DNA from: JANLUX01 sp031363705
GTDB lineage: Bacteria; Bacteroidota; Bacteroidia; AKYH767-A; OLB10
Assembly (NCBI GenBank): GCA_031363705.1
Contig: JANLUX010000397.1
Coordinates: forward strand, 1-14,591
Length of the DNA stretch: 14,591 nt
Direction of reading: 5' to 3'
Shown: piece after piece, positions 12,736 to 14,591 of the stretch
Position numbering within the stretch: the stretch's first letter is position 1
Layout: every line of letters begins with the position of its first letter
Notes under the pieces: model-generated
Database searches by the model: none
What the model was told of the DNA's origin: nothing
The model's input: only the letters and a program-made list of their open reading frames with translations
Program-made: the position numbers and the translations under genes

Positions 12736-13671
12736 CTATTTCAGCTTTTCAAAGCTGCTTAATTTTCTTATGTCCACAGTACTTACTCCATCCTGATCAA
12801 CTCCGATAGCGGAAATAAATTTAGCATTCCACACCACACTATTCCATTTATAAGAAGTGCGGGTGTGCACCTGTTGAGCATAAGTATCATCAATGGCTTT
12901 AATGTTCACAAAAAATTCTGCATCCAATGATTGCAAATCTTCAGGGCTAAGATTATACAAAGGACTTTCTTCATCAATGGGATGAACAATGGTCCACGAC
13001 ATCACTAAATAAGTAATTCTGCTGAGTTCTAATTTTAATGTCTGAAATTGCCGTGTAAGTTTTCCGTTTATTGTTTCATTATAAGAAAAAATAATAGCTG
13101 CTTCCAGTTCAATCAATGGGTTTCTTCGGGCATTGGCAAACCGTATCATCAATGCTTTACCTTCTTTAAACGGAGCAATTAATGCGTTATCACTAAAAAT
13201 TAATTTGGCATTCGGCCGGGAGAAACGTCCGTATAATAAACCGGTTGCAAGTGCAAAACCCATCAACCCGATCATTGATTCAATGGCTGCGACAATGCTC
13301 ATGGAGGTGCCAACCGGATTTAATCGTCCGTAACCAACAGTGGAAAGTGTTTGTGCACTAAAAAAGAATTCTTCCATGAATTTTTGCACTTCGTTTTGTG
13401 CAATCATGCCGCCTAATTCTCCGTCAGGAATAATAAAATAATAGATGCATGCAAACAGTAAATTAATTATGAGGTAACTGCAGAATACAAGCAGGCTGAA
13501 TTTCTGCCATGACATTGTAATGAGTGAATGATAAATATTAATTATCTGAAACCTTGGCTCACCAAGCCTTTTCACATTAGCAGTTCCATCGGGATTCATT
13601 AACCGCTGACCTGCGGCATTACTTCCAAAACCGAATTCAGGTGCTGCTGATTTTCTTGAAATCCTTTTCAT
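12736..13671 (-). CDS. Inward-rectifier potassium channel (Kir family)
   Basis: This 311-residue protein is a bacterial Kir-type potassium channel. A cytoplasmic N-terminus leads into the slide-helix region IINIYHSLITMSWQKF (about 42-58). The first membrane helix is at about 58-80. The pore helix FFFSAQTLS (102-110) runs into the selectivity filter TVGYG (111-115), and the second membrane helix is at about 122-148. The rest (about 155-311) is a strand-rich cytoplasmic domain with LIFSDNALIAPF, ALMIRFANARRNPLIEL and LSRITYLVMSWTIVHPID, the typical Kir beta-sandwich signatures. Four such subunits would form the inner-membrane pore. The filter and both helices are intact. It may set membrane potential or take up potassium; the ligand that gates it cannot be told. 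It lies 80 bases downstream of the flavoprotein gene on the same strand. Confidence 0.95.
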   Translation of the reverse strand: MKRISRKSAAPEFGFGSNAAGQRLMNPDGTANVKRLGEPRFQIINIYHSLITMSWQKFSLLVFCSYLIINLLFACIYYFIIPDGELGGMIAQNEVQKFMEEFFFSAQTLSTVGYGRLNPVGTSMSIVAAIESMIGLMGFALATGLLYGRFSRPNAKLIFSDNALIAPFKEGKALMIRFANARRNPLIELEAAIIFSYNETINGKLTRQFQTLKLELSRITYLVMSWTIVHPIDEESPLYNLSPEDLQSLDAEFFVNIKAIDDTYAQQVHTRTSYKWNSVVWNAKFISAIGVDQDGVSTVDIRKLSSFEKLK

Positions 13672-13751
13672 TTTAAGTAGAAAGCTGGTAGCAGAATAGA
13701 AGTGACAGACACCATTTACTAATTAGCATATAATCAAATAACCAGATTGAT

Positions 13752-14468
13752 TTAGTCGTAGGATTCAAACTTCACCATTTTTTTATCATAGCCCATTGCT
13801 TCCAATCGTTGACGTGCTTCCTTTAACATATCAGCCCATCCGCAGATGTAAAAATAAGCGGGACGCTTATCAGCAAATATCTCTTCATAAATGGGATGCA
13901 CATATCCTATGCGCCCTGTCCAGTCGTCATTATCACGTGACAGTACCGGTATAAATTTGAATTCAGGATGTTGGGCAGCAAGGTCTTCCATCTCCTTTCG
14001 GTAAATAATATCTTTTGTCCAGCGATTGCCAAACACCATATAAATATTTTTATGAGGAAGATTTTTGTTGAAGATGTCAATTGCCTGAGCTCGTAAAGGA
14101 GCAATGCCTGTGCCGGTACAGATGAAACAAATGTCGTGTTCGATAGGGTCAGGCAACACAAACTTACCAAGCACTTTTGATATTTTTACCGTTGTACCTT
14201 CTTTAAAATTTTCAAACATATAAGGTGTGCCTAATCCTTTTGGATTGATTACAATACACAATTCGAAAATATTATCATTGGTTGGTGCAGATGCAATGGA
14301 ATAACTTCGGTTAGTATATTTTGAATCAATCGGTAAATCAAGCATGATGAATTGACCGGCTTTGAAAGAGAACGGAACTTCATCCGGCACTTTTATGAAG
14401 TAACGTTTTACTACTTCGTTCTCGTCAATAATTTTTACAATCGTTGCATCCTGGAATTGATAAGCCAT
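13752..14468 (-). CDS. Ferredoxin/flavodoxin-NADP+ reductase-like FAD protein
   Basis: This 238-residue protein has the two-domain FNR fold. Residues 1-105 form the FAD-binding barrel, with FKAGQFIMLDL and the flavin motif RSYSIASAP at 54-62. Residues 110-238 form the NAD(P)-binding domain with CTGTGIAPLRAQ at 117-128 and the CGW at 209-211 (equivalent to the family's CGP/CG.). No iron-sulphur domain is attached, so it should exchange electrons with a separate partner such as ferredoxin or flavodoxin, or act as a diaphorase. The absence of an aromatic C-terminal residue stacking on the flavin (it ends FESYD, with Tyr second to last) fits the bacterial FNR/FAD-linked oxidoreductase group. Its neighbour downstream is the Kir channel. 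The electron partner is not identifiable here. Confidence 0.9.
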   Translation of the reverse strand: MAYQFQDATIVKIIDENEVVKRYFIKVPDEVPFSFKAGQFIMLDLPIDSKYTNRSYSIASAPTNDNIFELCIVINPKGLGTPYMFENFKEGTTVKISKVLGKFVLPDPIEHDICFICTGTGIAPLRAQAIDIFNKNLPHKNIYMVFGNRWTKDIIYRKEMEDLAAQHPEFKFIPVLSRDNDDWTGRIGYVHPIYEEIFADKRPAYFYICGWADMLKEARQRLEAMGYDKKMVKFESYD

Positions 14469-14498
14469 AAGTAGAATAAGATTTTTATAGGTATGGGG

Positions 14499-14529
14499 TA
14501 AATGTAGAAAATAGGAATATATCTACGAA
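14499..14529 (-). promoter_or_regulatory. Candidate promoter of the FNR-like gene
   Basis: On the minus strand TACATTTA (plus 14499-14506) matches seven of eight -7 positions. TTCG (plus 14526-14529) lies 19 bases upstream, inside the ACGAA repeat array. The start would fall near 14492, about 24 bases before the ATG at 14468. Confidence 0.4.
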
Positions 14530-14578
14530 TACGAAATTAATTACATCAACGAATTACGAATCTTTACGAATATACGAA
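14525..14578. repeat. Array of short ACGAA (TTCGT) repeats
   Basis: ACGAA occurs at 14525, 14531, 14549, 14556, 14566 and 14574, most of them as TACGAAT, in 54 bases at the window edge. Spacing is irregular (6, 18, 7, 10 and 8). The array may continue beyond the window. It lies upstream of the FNR-like gene, and one unit coincides with its possible -33 element. Confidence 0.65.
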
Positions 14579-14591
14579 TGGCTGGCAGTAG

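Noticed and set aside
13907..14170. 87-codon minus-strand frame within the FNR-like gene
   Set aside because: It is a shifted frame of a gene with clear FAD and NAD(P) motifs.
14525..14578. CRISPR array or origin-type iterons
   Set aside because: The units are only five to seven bases long with irregular spacing and no spacer-like sequences or replication gene nearby.

Overview
The window looks like chromosomal DNA of a Bacteroidota bacterium, probably of the Chitinophagales/Saprospirales kind. Three predicted secreted proteins carry type IX secretion (T9SS) C-terminal sorting domains. Several genes are preceded by the Bacteroidota -7 promoter box TAnnTTTG, and Shine-Dalgarno sites are almost absent. 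The aspartokinase resembles the bifunctional aspartokinase/homoserine dehydrogenase form usual in this phylum. No tRNA, rRNA, CRISPR array or transposase was seen, and no gene-free stretch exceeds about 180 bases.

Region 1 (1-3932) is accessory DNA rich in toxin-antitoxin (TA) genes. The 5' part of an aspartokinase gene (minus strand, cut by the window edge) is followed by a HigBA-type pair and a convergent HicAB-type pair. This 1.3 kb block lies between two identical 43-bp direct repeats (661-703 and 2001-2043). The repeat is the start region of the aspartokinase gene; the second copy carries a 21-codon decayed remnant of that gene. Next comes an open reading frame whose first 72 residues look like a TA antitoxin, joined in frame to a complete T9SS-secreted protein. 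A VapC-type PIN toxin with a 57-residue overlapping antitoxin ends the region.

Region 2 (4045-9871, plus strand) holds an outer-membrane beta-barrel protein, a TIGR01777-type NAD(P)-binding oxidoreductase overlapping a class I photolyase by 4 bases, an AraC-type regulator with a good promoter, and two small T9SS-secreted proteins. A 19-bp-stem hairpin at 9890-9934 separates this convoy from the opposing genes.

Region 3 (9964-14468, minus strand) contains an overlapping three-gene operon: an NADPH-dependent FMN reductase-like flavoprotein, an unassigned protein with about eight membrane segments, and a fusion of a THEP1-like P-loop NTPase with a MobA-like molybdenum-cofactor nucleotidyltransferase. 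A Bacteroidota-type palindromic repeat has been absorbed in frame near the N-terminus of the fusion. Upstream are an inward-rectifier (Kir) potassium channel and a ferredoxin-NADP reductase-like flavoprotein, and the window ends in an array of short ACGAA repeats.

The most promising points are the repeat-bounded TA cassette at the aspartokinase start, the antitoxin/T9SS fusion, and the flavoprotein-membrane protein-NTPase/MobA operon.
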